Made by a program: the position numbers and the translations under genes. Shown one piece after another: positions 52,317-61,633 of a stretch of DNA of 64,000 nucleotides. The notes under the pieces are model-generated. The model was not told the origin of the DNA. It did not search any database and saw only the letters and a program-made list of their open reading frames with translations. Source of the stretch: Robiginitalea myxolifaciens (GTDB taxonomy: Bacteria; Bacteroidota; Bacteroidia; Flavobacteriales; Flavobacteriaceae); the NCBI RefSeq assembly GCF_900115205.1, contig NZ_FOYQ01000001.1:833240-897239 (forward strand), written 5' to 3'. The stretch's first letter is position 1. Every line of letters starts with the position of its first letter.

Positions 52317-54332
52317 ATGAAGCTTAGCAAGTTTATAAAGGAGTGTCAGGAAAACAACGTCCTGAAGAACCTTTCGATTTACATCGTTTCCAGTTGGGTT
52401 TTCCTACAGGTTATCGCTTTGATCGCGGAACCGTTGGGATTTTCCATGAAGGTAGTGGCCTACTGCCTTATCGTATTACTCATCGGTTTCCCCCTGTATA
52501 TTTTCTTCGTTTGGAAGTACCAGTTAGCCCCGAATGTCAAGCGCAAACCCTTGCTGGATGAAACCGGTGAGCCCATACCCGGTAAGTATCGGAAAAATAG
52601 TTTCCAGCGACTATACTTTGCCTTTCTGAGCGTTATCGGAATTATCTGCTTCAGCGTTGCCCTTTTTATTATTAACAATAACCTTTCTTCCGATGTCCCG
52701 GTTCGGGAATGGGAAGCTTCTGACAAAATAGCTGTGTTGCGCTTTAAAAACCTGACCGGGAACACCGAGGAGGACATGGCTGTGGTTGGTGAAATGGCTG
52801 TTCACCGAATTATCCACGGCATCACGCGCAACAAGTTGGCCCAGGTAATTTCCCCTGAAATAATTGATGATTACTCCGAAGTGCTGCGGGCAAGTCTGGC
52901 TCCGGACCAAGAGGATTTTGTCCTGGAAGAATATTTAAAACCTTCCCGGATAATTGAAGGGGATTACTATTTAAACGGGGATCAACTGGTTATGCAATGT
53001 GCAATTACCGACGAAGTCATGAATCAAACCCTGATTTCATTTGATCCGGTTTATTGCGACTCATCGAGCCCCATGGAGTGTATTGAAGCGCTGAATCAGC
53101 GTATTCTGGGCTATATGATTACTGCTGAAAATGAGGTAAACAGTCTGGAGGAGCGACCACCAAAATTCAAGGCCTATCAATTATTTCTAAAAGCACTGAA
53201 CCTGAGGGGGAAGGACGGCTACCTGGATTATCTGGAGCGGGCCATAACGGAGGATTCCAGTTTTTTCGAGCCCAGGGTCTACCGGTTCATGTATTACTAT
53301 AATCTTGGAGATCTTCGACGCGCCGACTCCTTGCTAAAACGCCTGGAATTGAGGACCGGAATGCATCCCCGTCAACAGAATCTCCTGAATCTTTACGATG
53401 CCTTAATTCGAGGGGATCATAGAAACACCTACAGGTACCAGAAGAATGAATACAATATCACGCCATTCCACTGGGAAACCAATTCAAACATGATGATTTT
53501 CAGTTTGCAATTGGTTAATCAACCGGAAGGTGTCGACAGTATTTATCGGCAAATCGTGATGGAAAATGCAGATCTCCAGAAATGCAATTCCTGTATCGAA
53601 CGCTATAAAATACAGGCCATGTCCCTGATTGAATTGGGTAAATTCCAGGAGGCCATCGACCTGCTAAGCGGCCCGGCCCGACAGGATGTAGAACAAATAT
53701 GGGTGCTGCGTCAAATTCTTCTTCGGGCATATATTCGGGCGGGACGTACCGAGGATGCCCTGCAGACACTCAATTCCTTCCTGGCCCCCATTACTAATGA
53801 CTGGCTTAAGGTCGATATGCGGATTTTTGCGGCCAAGGAATTACTCAGGCAAGAGGAAGATGCGCAAGCCGATCAATTATTAGGGGAGGCAATAGCGGAA
53901 CTAAGGGATCCTGAAAAATTTACCGATAATGAGGCCTACCGAAATTATTACCTGGGGGAAGCGCATTTTTATCAAAAGGATTATGAAGCTGCCCTTCCCG
54001 GTCTGAGGGAAGGTTACAGATTGAATGCCCTTAATTTCGATTACGCCGCTTTACTGGCGATAAGCCTGGAAAAATCTGGTAAGCCTCAGCAAGCGCAAGC
54101 CTTGATTTCCGAGATGAGGAACAACAAAGGAGACTATCAACTCGGGGAGGTGTATTATGCCCTGGCCACATACTACGCCGCGATATCCGATGACGAAGCC
54201 TGTTTGGAAAACTTGCTCCGTGCCATCTCGGAAGGCCATTGGTACGAAACCATTTCCTTCCAGAACGACCCGTTGCTGCGGGATTACTACGAACACCCGG
54301 AATTCAAAAGGGTTATGACCTACTGGCAATAA
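52317..54332 (+). CDS. Membrane TPR protein with FlgO/TolB-like domain
   Basis: A 671-residue protein of a common bacterial layout: an N-terminal pair of hydrophobic segments (about residues 20-65, IYIVSSWVFLQVIALIAEPL and CLIVLLIGFPLYIFFVW) and a third membrane helix (about residues 97-122). A FlgO/TolB-N-like segment (SDKIAVLRFKNLTGNTEEDM, about residues 138-157) follows, then a long C-terminal region of TPR-like helices (about residues 290-665). It is the first gene of the left unit of the conflict locus, 11 bp before the caspase gene. TPRs could bind peptides or other proteins; a sensor or scaffold role is inference. Confidence 0.72.
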   Translation: MKLSKFIKECQENNVLKNLSIYIVSSWVFLQVIALIAEPLGFSMKVVAYCLIVLLIGFPLYIFFVWKYQLAPNVKRKPLLDETGEPIPGKYRKNSFQRLYFAFLSVIGIICFSVALFIINNNLSSDVPVREWEASDKIAVLRFKNLTGNTEEDMAVVGEMAVHRIIHGITRNKLAQVISPEIIDDYSEVLRASLAPDQEDFVLEEYLKPSRIIEGDYYLNGDQLVMQCAITDEVMNQTLISFDPVYCDSSSPMECIEALNQRILGYMITAENEVNSLEERPPKFKAYQLFLKALNLRGKDGYLDYLERAITEDSSFFEPRVYRFMYYYNLGDLRRADSLLKRLELRTGMHPRQQNLLNLYDALIRGDHRNTYRYQKNEYNITPFHWETNSNMMIFSLQLVNQPEGVDSIYRQIVMENADLQKCNSCIERYKIQAMSLIELGKFQEAIDLLSGPARQDVEQIWVLRQILLRAYIRAGRTEDALQTLNSFLAPITNDWLKVDMRIFAAKELLRQEEDAQADQLLGEAIAELRDPEKFTDNEAYRNYYLGEAHFYQKDYEAALPGLREGYRLNALNFDYAALLAISLEKSGKPQQAQALISEMRNNKGDYQLGEVYYALATYYAAISDDEACLENLLRAISEGHWYETISFQNDPLLRDYYEHPEFKRVMTYWQ

Positions 54333-54343
54333 ACACACAACTT

Positions 54344-56596
54344 ATGAGTCAGCTCAATAATGCCCACGCGTTGTTAATCGGAATAGACTATGAAGATGGT
54401 CTGGATACTCGTGGCGATGCTAAAGATCTGGCAGCCATGCTTACAGATCCAACACGTTGTGGGTATCCGGAGGAAAATGTTTCCCTATTGTTGGGGGAAG
54501 AGGCGGATCGCAAGGGTATTCTCAATGCTTTTGACAAGCTCATTGAACGCACCGATGATCAGTCGGCGGTATTCCTTTATTACTCTGGCCATGGCGATGT
54601 ATTGGATGACGTTTTCCATTTTGTGCCTTATGGCATTGTGGAGGGGATGGAATACGACGACTATACGGCAGCCTGGGTTACCGCCGCCGAAGTGCGTGAA
54701 AAAATCAATGCCCTGGCCACTCGGAGATTGATCTTCTTTATGGATTGTTGCCACGCTACAGGCATGGCTGTGGGCGGATTTGACCCGCGTATTAGCGGGG
54801 AAAATAGCTCGGATTCCGAAGGGGAACCAGCCTTTGATAAAATGGAGGGCCTGGCCCAGAAAGTAGACAATGAGAAGGGGATATCGATTATTGCTTCCTG
54901 TAAGGAAGACCAACTTTCGTATCAGCTCAATGCAGACAAGAATAGCCTGTTTACCAAATATTTACTCAAAGCCCTGAATGGGGAGCACCTCTCTGAATTC
55001 CACGATCCCTATGTGCGAATCCTGGAGGTTGCCGGGTATTTGCTGCGCAAGGTCCCGGAAAGACTTCAGCAGGAGGCGTTGGCCTGCGACCCCCCGCTGG
55101 ATATTGCCCAGGAACCCTATGTAAACCTGGAGATGTACGACAATTTTATCCTGAGTTATATCCCTGAGGATAAAAGGAAGGGAATGGAAGTCGGAGATCT
55201 TCCTCCGGCCCCGGCAGATACTGCACAAAGCAAGAAACCGCCCCGGCTGATTTTTAGGGAATCCGATGATGCCAACAATCTTATCCTGTTCCTACATGGC
55301 TTTACCGGGGAAGCAGGCGACACCTTTGGAACCCTCCCTGATTTATTAATGAAGGATCCGGAACTCGAAGGCTGGGATATGAAGCCCTTTGGTTACTCGC
55401 AGTTCATCCAACCGGAGCACGGTAAACACGTATGGGGTGGAAGTACAGATATTCAACGAATTTCGGATTATCTGCGCACCTCTATGAAGTACAAATTCGA
55501 TAAATACGACCGCATCGCGCTGATCGGACACGGTTTGGGAGGGCTGATCGCACAACGCGCCTTGCTCGATCTCCCGGAGGCCCAGAGCAAAAAAATCTCC
55601 CACCTCATCTTAATGGCCTGTCCCAGTGGTGGTATTCCCGAGGAATCCATCGACAGTACATGGAAAGAGGATTTTGCTGATATCGGTGCCCAATCCGAAT
55701 TCATTCAATCTTTGCGTTCGCAGTGGTCTGAAAAATTTGGGGCCGAGCCGCCATTCCGGTTGACCGTAGCTGCTGCAGCTGCTGATCCTTTTGTTACCGT
55801 GGAGGCAGCCCTGAACCCCTTTGAAAACGACGTCTGCAATCTGTTGTCGGCAAACCACTTTTCTATTGTAAAACCGGCCGACACTGAAGACGAAGGCTAT
55901 CGATTAGTGCGGGAAAGCCTTACGCGTTCCGAATTCTTCGCACAATTCGGAGATCCCCGGGAACGCAATCTAACCCTGGGGAATTATGAGGCCGTTGTGA
56001 AGGATTTGTTACCCCGTGCCAATGAATTGGACCCACATGGGCTGAGACAACTCATTTTTGGCCTAGAGGGATTGGATCGACGCGACGAAGCCCTCAAAAT
56101 TCTCGATAGCCATCCTGCCGCTGCGGAGTCATCCGACCTTATGGGGATTATCGGGGGACGCTTTAAAAGGGATTACCTGAAGAAGCCCAACAAGCAGGAT
56201 GGGGAATCTGCCCAGGTGTATTACAGCCTGGCTCTGGAAATAGCCATGGATCAGGATAATAAAGAGCAGGTATACTATCACGCCATTAATTTGGCGTTCT
56301 TATCCCTGGTGATTGCAGAAAACAGAAACCAGATGCGAGCGTATGCCCAGCAAGCGAAGACGGCAGCCGAACAATCCCCGGATTCCCTATGGAAAACGGC
56401 AACCGTTGCAGAGGCAGACTTGTATCTTGGAAATACTGAGGCGGCCCGGGAGGGCTATCAACAAGCGGCACACGGGGCCGGGATTCGTGAAAAAATCTCC
56501 ATCCACCTTAACGCAGCTTCGGCAGGTGCGCGCTTACTCAGCGGAACGGCAGCTAAAGACTTCGATCAGTTTTTGAAATCGACCTTCCTAACCTAA
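54344..56596 (+). CDS. Caspase-like protease fused to an alpha/beta-hydrolase-like domain and a helical-repeat tail
   Basis: A 750-residue multidomain protein. Residues 1-250 form a C14-type caspase domain with the catalytic dyad His83 (YYSGHGD) and Cys136 (DCCHA). Residues about 300-525 resemble an alpha/beta hydrolase: LILFLHGFTG strand and oxyanion region, then IGHGLGGLIAQRALL, where Gly397 stands in the place of the nucleophile Ser of GxSxG, with a late His in NHFSIVKP. Residues about 535-750 are helical repeats resembling TRAFs-binding or TPR-S type sensor domains. The ATG at 54344 follows the TPR gene stop by 11 bp. No signal peptide. It is probably an effector protease activated by a partner. 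Confidence 0.85.
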   Translation: MSQLNNAHALLIGIDYEDGLDTRGDAKDLAAMLTDPTRCGYPEENVSLLLGEEADRKGILNAFDKLIERTDDQSAVFLYYSGHGDVLDDVFHFVPYGIVEGMEYDDYTAAWVTAAEVREKINALATRRLIFFMDCCHATGMAVGGFDPRISGENSSDSEGEPAFDKMEGLAQKVDNEKGISIIASCKEDQLSYQLNADKNSLFTKYLLKALNGEHLSEFHDPYVRILEVAGYLLRKVPERLQQEALACDPPLDIAQEPYVNLEMYDNFILSYIPEDKRKGMEVGDLPPAPADTAQSKKPPRLIFRESDDANNLILFLHGFTGEAGDTFGTLPDLLMKDPELEGWDMKPFGYSQFIQPEHGKHVWGGSTDIQRISDYLRTSMKYKFDKYDRIALIGHGLGGLIAQRALLDLPEAQSKKISHLILMACPSGGIPEESIDSTWKEDFADIGAQSEFIQSLRSQWSEKFGAEPPFRLTVAAAAADPFVTVEAALNPFENDVCNLLSANHFSIVKPADTEDEGYRLVRESLTRSEFFAQFGDPRERNLTLGNYEAVVKDLLPRANELDPHGLRQLIFGLEGLDRRDEALKILDSHPAAAESSDLMGIIGGRFKRDYLKKPNKQDGESAQVYYSLALEIAMDQDNKEQVYYHAINLAFLSLVIAENRNQMRAYAQQAKTAAEQSPDSLWKTATVAEADLYLGNTEAAREGYQQAAHGAGIREKISIHLNAASAGARLLSGTAAKDFDQFLKSTFLT

Positions 56597-56608
56597 TGTA
56601 TCGCCTCC

Positions 56609-56836
56609 ATGCTTCGTTTTCAGAAATCTGAGATTCCGGACCTCCCCTTTCAAAAGGCGGTGAAAAAGCCCATCCCGATGCGCTGTATCCAGATACAGGA
56701 ACCATTCCAGGTAGAGACCCTGGAAGGCCTGATGCAAGGCAAGGCCGGAGATTGGTTAATGGTCGGGATACACGGCGAAATGTACCCAATAGACCGCGAG
56801 ATTTTTGAAAAGACCTACAGGCTTCTTGAAGAGTGA
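56609..56836 (+). CDS. Small protein resembling a phage-associated PGDYG-like family
   Basis: A 75-residue protein. The C-terminal two thirds, GKAGDWLMVGIHGEMYPI followed by REIFEKTYRLL, has the pattern GDxLxxGxxGExYPxxxxIFxxTY, which resembles small proteins often encoded by phages and prophages. Such proteins are also found as stand-alone genes. The exact function is unknown to me. It starts 12 bp after the caspase gene stop and ends 52 bp before the convergent STAND gene, so it seems to be the last gene of the left unit. Confidence 0.62.
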   Translation: MLRFQKSEIPDLPFQKAVKKPIPMRCIQIQEPFQVETLEGLMQGKAGDWLMVGIHGEMYPIDREIFEKTYRLLEE

Positions 56837-56888
56837 TTCCCAGGGTACTGCTCTCTCGAGCAACGCGTTTCTCAATGTAAGCCCCCTG

Positions 56889-59318
56889 TCAATAACTGAT
56901 TTTGACAAAGACCGCGCCCCCAATAAGCGATTCCACTTCCAGAGCAAGTGCAAAATCCCCGGTATGTATGGGCACCGACTTTTTGTTCACTACCGCAGAG
57001 CCGGTAAAGTCATTATAGACACTTCGTCCGCGCCGATCCGTGACTTGTAACAAATCGCCTTTCTTTGGTATCGCATTCGGGGAAGAAGGGCTTCCCCCTG
57101 TAGCGCGGTAAACCACCTTGAAAATACGGTCTTCGGGACTGAGCCTTTCTGTTTTCCCCCCATCGAGCCTACCTGCAAACAACCATCCGGAACGCAGGGC
57201 ACGGATGCGGTTATAAGCAGAATCCACATAACGCCGCATGTCCTCCGGGATGTTTTCAATATTCCGGGTCTTCCCGCTGAGTTCATCGAGGTATTCTACA
57301 TAGGCCTTAACCGTGTTTCTTGTAGTTGCCCCAATCCATTTGGGATCAATGGAATCCAGACGTCTCAACCGCTCTTCCGCAGCTTCGCGATGCAATGTAA
57401 TTTCATCGGCGAACTCCAGGGATTCTATCGTATTCAAATAATTCCGAAGGGCTTCTGTCACCTCTGAGGATTCCGCTTTGTCGGCAGCCTCCCAGGCTGC
57501 TGCGGCCAGACGTTTCTCCCTGGACTTAATCGAATCCTTAGCCAGCTTCCAGATTTCATAGGCATCGTCCTCCAATTCGTCTGTCTCTGGATCGAATACG
57601 ATCTCCCCCAATTCATTAGTCCCCTTATGGCCTTCGTAAAGTGCCTGCTGAGATTCGATATAGCGAACGACATCTTTGTATCCTTCGACATACAGAGTGC
57701 TGTCCTGCCCGGTATTTTGATCTTCGTCGGCATGTGCAGTGGCCATCATTTCCTGGGCCTTCTCCACAATTTCCCGGGTGCGTTCGTCGGCTTCCTTGGC
57801 CAGGTTATAAAAGTAGAGGGAAGCAAAAGCCGCACATAATAACAAGACCCCTATCAGGGAGCCCAGGACAACCCGATTGCTCCTTCTGCGTTTTAGGGCT
57901 TTCTGCTTAGCCAACTGATCTGCCTCCACACTTTTGTGGAGATACGCTACAGATTCCTCGAAATTATCATGGTAGCGGTTCGCCCAAATTTTTGTCGGCT
58001 TAAAGTGTTCAAACCACTTCTGGGATAACTCCAGCTCAATACCGCTGAGTAATTCTTTAGTCCCTTCATTATTCCATTGACAGTACTGGGCAAGTCGCAT
58101 GTACTCGGCTGCAGCTTCACCTTCATCTGTCACCCATCGCTCCAGTCGCTTCCATTGGCGAATCAGGCTTTCGTGGCTAATATCTATGATATTTTCATGC
58201 TTCCTCCCGGTCTCTTCCACCATCAGGAAGGAACGCCGGTCGCGGATAAAAGCGTTGATTACCTTATCCAATTGCTTTTCATTCGCCTCGGTAAGCTCCA
58301 GCAGGATTCCATAGTGCACGGGCCTTCGGGTTTTTCGGCCGTGATCATCGATAGTGGTAAGCGCCTGAAACATTTTTTTGGCAATCTGGAATTCCTCCTT
58401 GCTCAGGGTTTTGAGGGCTTCATCGGCATGCATAGATAAAGCCATTTCCAGACCCCCGACAGCGCGGTAATCGTCTAAATTCATCTCCCCGTCCTTCCCC
58501 TTGCTTTTTTCATATTCCCAAATTCGCATCAGGGCATGCTGAAGCAGTGGCAACTCGTCTTTGACTTTCCCCATAGCATTGAGCAATTTGGAAGTCAGGG
58601 AAGGATTGACTTGCGTATTGAATAATCGGGCCGGACCTTCAATAACCATCTTGAGTTGCTGACGGCTCAATCGCGGGACCAGATAGAGGCTCTTATTCAT
58701 GGCCTCAGGCAGCCCCCGAAACTCCGAACAATCCCCGATAAAATCGGAGCGCATCGTCAGGACTATGTAGATTGGCAATTCCTTTTGCTCGGCGAGTTCC
58801 AGAAAAATATTGACGAAGTCTATGGCTCCATCGCGGCCGGAGGTTCTTCCATCCTCGCTGGCATATCGGAAAAGCTCTTCGAACTGATCGATAAGGATGA
58901 AGAAATTGGTTTTTTTGGATTTCCATAAAGGCTCCAGTAAGCCCAAAATGGCATCTACCCCTTCTTCCTCCACGGTCTGTACCAACTGGTTTACGGAATC
59001 CTGGTCGGTAGACTGGTATAATTCCTCCAGCAGGGACCGACAGAGGTTACGCAAGGGGTCCTGCCCGGGTTTCATAATCGAAATAAACCAGTTATCACAG
59101 TTATCTACCAGGTAACCGGCTTTCAAAGAGGGAATCAACCCTGCGCGCAGCAAGGAGGATTTTCCACATCCGGAACTACCCACAACAGCCACAAAGTGAT
59201 ATTGGTGCAGGCGCTGTAATAGTTCCAGGTTCTGTTCGTTACGACCAAAAAAAAGCAGGCTTTCATTGTCCTGGTAAGGACGCAGGCCCACATAGGGATT
59301 CGTTAGTTCTTCTTTCAT
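56889..59318 (-). CDS. nSTAND-type ATPase with transmembrane anchor
   Basis: An 809-residue STAND-family NTPase of the nSTAND1 type. The N-terminus has the family start NPYVGLRPYQDNESLLFFGR, a Walker A motif VVGSSGCGKSS (Lys53) and a Walker B region ILIDQFEEL (Asp144, then the Glu pair), with a winged-helix-like region to about residue 330. A transmembrane helix follows at about residues 482-503 (VVLGSLIGVLLLCAAFASLYF), then a coiled-coil-like charged region and a C-terminal beta-rich segment (about residues 715-809). This would put the ATPase in the cytoplasm and the C-terminal part in the periplasm. The start overlaps the TIR gene stop (ATGA). Confidence 0.85.
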   Translation of the reverse strand: MKEELTNPYVGLRPYQDNESLLFFGRNEQNLELLQRLHQYHFVAVVGSSGCGKSSLLRAGLIPSLKAGYLVDNCDNWFISIMKPGQDPLRNLCRSLLEELYQSTDQDSVNQLVQTVEEEGVDAILGLLEPLWKSKKTNFFILIDQFEELFRYASEDGRTSGRDGAIDFVNIFLELAEQKELPIYIVLTMRSDFIGDCSEFRGLPEAMNKSLYLVPRLSRQQLKMVIEGPARLFNTQVNPSLTSKLLNAMGKVKDELPLLQHALMRIWEYEKSKGKDGEMNLDDYRAVGGLEMALSMHADEALKTLSKEEFQIAKKMFQALTTIDDHGRKTRRPVHYGILLELTEANEKQLDKVINAFIRDRRSFLMVEETGRKHENIIDISHESLIRQWKRLERWVTDEGEAAAEYMRLAQYCQWNNEGTKELLSGIELELSQKWFEHFKPTKIWANRYHDNFEESVAYLHKSVEADQLAKQKALKRRRSNRVVLGSLIGVLLLCAAFASLYFYNLAKEADERTREIVEKAQEMMATAHADEDQNTGQDSTLYVEGYKDVVRYIESQQALYEGHKGTNELGEIVFDPETDELEDDAYEIWKLAKDSIKSREKRLAAAAWEAADKAESSEVTEALRNYLNTIESLEFADEITLHREAAEERLRRLDSIDPKWIGATTRNTVKAYVEYLDELSGKTRNIENIPEDMRRYVDSAYNRIRALRSGWLFAGRLDGGKTERLSPEDRIFKVVYRATGGSPSSPNAIPKKGDLLQVTDRRGRSVYNDFTGSAVVNKKSVPIHTGDFALALEVESLIGGAVFVKISY

Positions 59319-60904
59319 CCTGCCTGAAGCTTTAGCTCTTTGAGGAAACGATCCACGGCCTGCTCAGTCAGGGTGGGGTCATTGCTGTTGTCAATAACAT
59401 TAACCTTGAGTAAGCGTTGGTTGATTGAAATATCCCCGGCCTCCTTATGAGGAGGTGCCATGTAGATAAAGAAGTCCTCGATAGGATAATTATTGGTCAG
59501 GATTAATTGCAGCGCCGCATTCATTCGCTCCAAAACCCAGTCTTTGGAAACATTGCCGTAGAGGAAAATGAGTTTTCGTACCTGACTCATGCGCTTACCG
59601 AGTAAATCCAGGTTCTTTCTGGGGTCATCCTCTTGAGGATTAATGAAGGGGCGAAATTGATTCTGAAGCAGTGAACGGCCCAGATCCAGTGCATACAAGT
59701 GATCGTTTTCATGGGCGTCAAGCAGTACGGGAATTTCACCGTCGTCTTCGATCGGTGCAGCGGATTTGGACTTTATCACTTCGGCATAGTCCATTATCTG
59801 GCGCGCCAAGGAACTTTTACTCCCACGGATAAACTCATACCGTTTCTTTGTTAGTTCGCCTTCTTCAAGTTTGGTCAGGAAATTTCGGTACTCCCCTTCC
59901 TCTATCTCTGCAAAATCGGAATCAGCAGGTATCCAAATGAGCTGGTCTACTTCCGTCTTAAGGGAGAGTTCGGTTTGGAATTGGGGATACCATACGTCCG
60001 GGGCGTCCACTACTTCCCGGCCTGGATAAATGTCGAGTAGGTTTACCGCCAGCCCGGAGGTCTGAAGGGCTGCTTCAGTTTCCTTCTGTAATTCCTCCTT
60101 GGCATCTGGAGGTGGAATCCCCGCCAGTACCTGATAGCCGTTTTTCTCCAACTCCGATATGATACGTTTACGCGGACTCCTGAGGGTATCTGGCACTTCA
60201 CTCATAAAGATGGTGAATCCTTCGTCCGAGGCCACAGACTCCGTATTGGTAGCCGGCGCCTTTTCGGCTGCAGAAGCTTTAGCCGTTGACGGTTTCTTGC
60301 CAGCTAGCTTTTTCGGCTTGGTGGGAGCTGAAGCAGATCCTGCTTCCTTTTGCATGGTTTCCAGAGCGCGGAAAACGGCATCCTTTAAATGCCGCATTTG
60401 AGCTTTGAACTGTGCGGAAGTTGTCTCTACGGTATCCCCGAAATCGTGTTGGTCCTCGCCATCATGAAACGGAAATCCTGTACTCCCTTGAAGTTCGTCC
60501 GGCCAATCCGTGTGTGGAATGTTGTTGAGCAGTACGTGGAAAATGCGGGTTTGTTGCCCTGCCTTTAGCCCACCAGGTTCTCCCGCTGCCTTCTTGTGAA
60601 AAAGATCCAATTCCTGGGCGCAGTACTTGGAGGCCTTGTACCCGGGACTGTTCAGGCAAATCATAATAGCAGCCTTTTCGATGCCTGCGGCTATGGAATC
60701 GTCAAAGAGAACACTGCCATCGAGCTTCTTGGTATCCCACCAAATCTTGATCGAATCCAGCCTGCCCGATCGCTTGGCGAGCATCAGATTGAGGTTTTGA
60801 TAAAACTGCTTGATCCAGCCATCTCCCTGGTCTGGAAAACAGATATTATCTACGTGAGCATAACTGATAAAGACGTCATACTCATAGCCTGGTACAAAAG
60901 CCAT
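59315..60904 (-). CDS. TIR-domain protein with two further TIR-like segments
   Basis: A 529-residue cytoplasmic protein. Residues 1-150 form a TIR domain: YDVFISYAHVD, the WWDTKKLDG BB-loop-like part, and KASKYCAQELD, where Glu98 takes the place of the catalytic glutamate of NAD-cleaving TIRs. A low-complexity Ala/Lys-rich linker (about residues 183-225) follows. The next segment (about 226-360, FTIFMSEVPDTLRSPRK) looks like a DUF4062 or TIR-like fold. The last segment (about 370-525) has VLLDAHENDHLYALDLGRS and IFLYGNVSKDWVLERMNAAL. It is translationally coupled to the STAND gene (ATGA overlap). Bacterial TIR proteins commonly act as NAD-depleting immune effectors or produce signalling nucleotides. 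Confidence 0.82.
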   Translation of the reverse strand: MAFVPGYEYDVFISYAHVDNICFPDQGDGWIKQFYQNLNLMLAKRSGRLDSIKIWWDTKKLDGSVLFDDSIAAGIEKAAIMICLNSPGYKASKYCAQELDLFHKKAAGEPGGLKAGQQTRIFHVLLNNIPHTDWPDELQGSTGFPFHDGEDQHDFGDTVETTSAQFKAQMRHLKDAVFRALETMQKEAGSASAPTKPKKLAGKKPSTAKASAAEKAPATNTESVASDEGFTIFMSEVPDTLRSPRKRIISELEKNGYQVLAGIPPPDAKEELQKETEAALQTSGLAVNLLDIYPGREVVDAPDVWYPQFQTELSLKTEVDQLIWIPADSDFAEIEEGEYRNFLTKLEEGELTKKRYEFIRGSKSSLARQIMDYAEVIKSKSAAPIEDDGEIPVLLDAHENDHLYALDLGRSLLQNQFRPFINPQEDDPRKNLDLLGKRMSQVRKLIFLYGNVSKDWVLERMNAALQLILTNNYPIEDFFIYMAPPHKEAGDISINQRLLKVNVIDNSNDPTLTEQAVDRFLKELKLQAG

Positions 60905-61019
60905 GTTAGCGAGGTTTTGGTTGTTGGTCAGAGTAAGATAGGGAAAAATCCTGCGTTAGCTCCCGCCCGGCTTTGCCTTTTTTCGCCCGCTTAAAGTCTT
61001 TTCCTACAAACGGATAATC

Positions 61020-61481
61020 CTACTGCTGTTCCTGCTGCTCCCCAACCCCTGTAAACTGCACCCAGCCTTTATTTTCATTGCCGAGGATCTCTTCGATATT
61101 CCGAACGAAAAGATTGAAGTTATTGCCCCCTTTATCATAAGGGTAAGTGGCTGTATCGTAAAGCATTTTTTCCCGGGTAAGGGCTTCAGCCGCTGCCCGG
61201 TAAGTGGTCCATTTGTCCTGAAATTTTACCAGAGCAGTGATTCCGGTGAGGGAGGCTGCGGATACCCCCAAAAGCCCGACCACCCAACTGCTTGGGATTT
61301 CGCCGGATAACAAGGGCGAGAGATTCAGGTTTTCATATCCCGACAAAAATGGAATCAGTGCGCTGCATATCAGTATGGCCGCATTGAATCGGTAATGGTA
61401 TTTCTTGTTGAGACTACTTTTTTTGGAATACCAGGCCCTTTGTGCCTCTACCCGTACTTTCATATAATCTGCTTCTTCCAT
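61020..61481 (-). CDS. DUF4231 (SLATT-like) two-helix membrane protein
   Basis: A 153-residue protein with two transmembrane helices (about residues 33-50, NAAILICSALIPFLSGY, and 65-86, SWVVGLLGVSAASLTGITALV). The following KFQDKWTTYRAAAEALTREKMLYD matches the conserved C-terminal helix of the DUF4231 family. The family is related to SLATT-domain proteins, which are predicted pore-forming effectors of bacterial conflict systems. It is the first gene of the right unit, 115 bp upstream of the TIR gene. It reads divergently from xylB. Confidence 0.82.
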   Translation of the reverse strand: MEEADYMKVRVEAQRAWYSKKSSLNKKYHYRFNAAILICSALIPFLSGYENLNLSPLLSGEIPSSWVVGLLGVSAASLTGITALVKFQDKWTTYRAAAEALTREKMLYDTATYPYDKGGNNFNLFVRNIEEILGNENKGWVQFTGVGEQQEQQ

Positions 61482-61633
61482 ATGCGGAATCTTTTGGTCG
61501 CTTCGATTAACTGGGGCAGCATCGAATTTAGGGTATTTTTATCAATAGGCTAGATGCAGCTCCTTTAGCCACGCTTTAGAGGTTATCCTCCTCAAGGTTT
61601 GCCGATGTGGGTAATAATGCTGAATTTAAGGGC

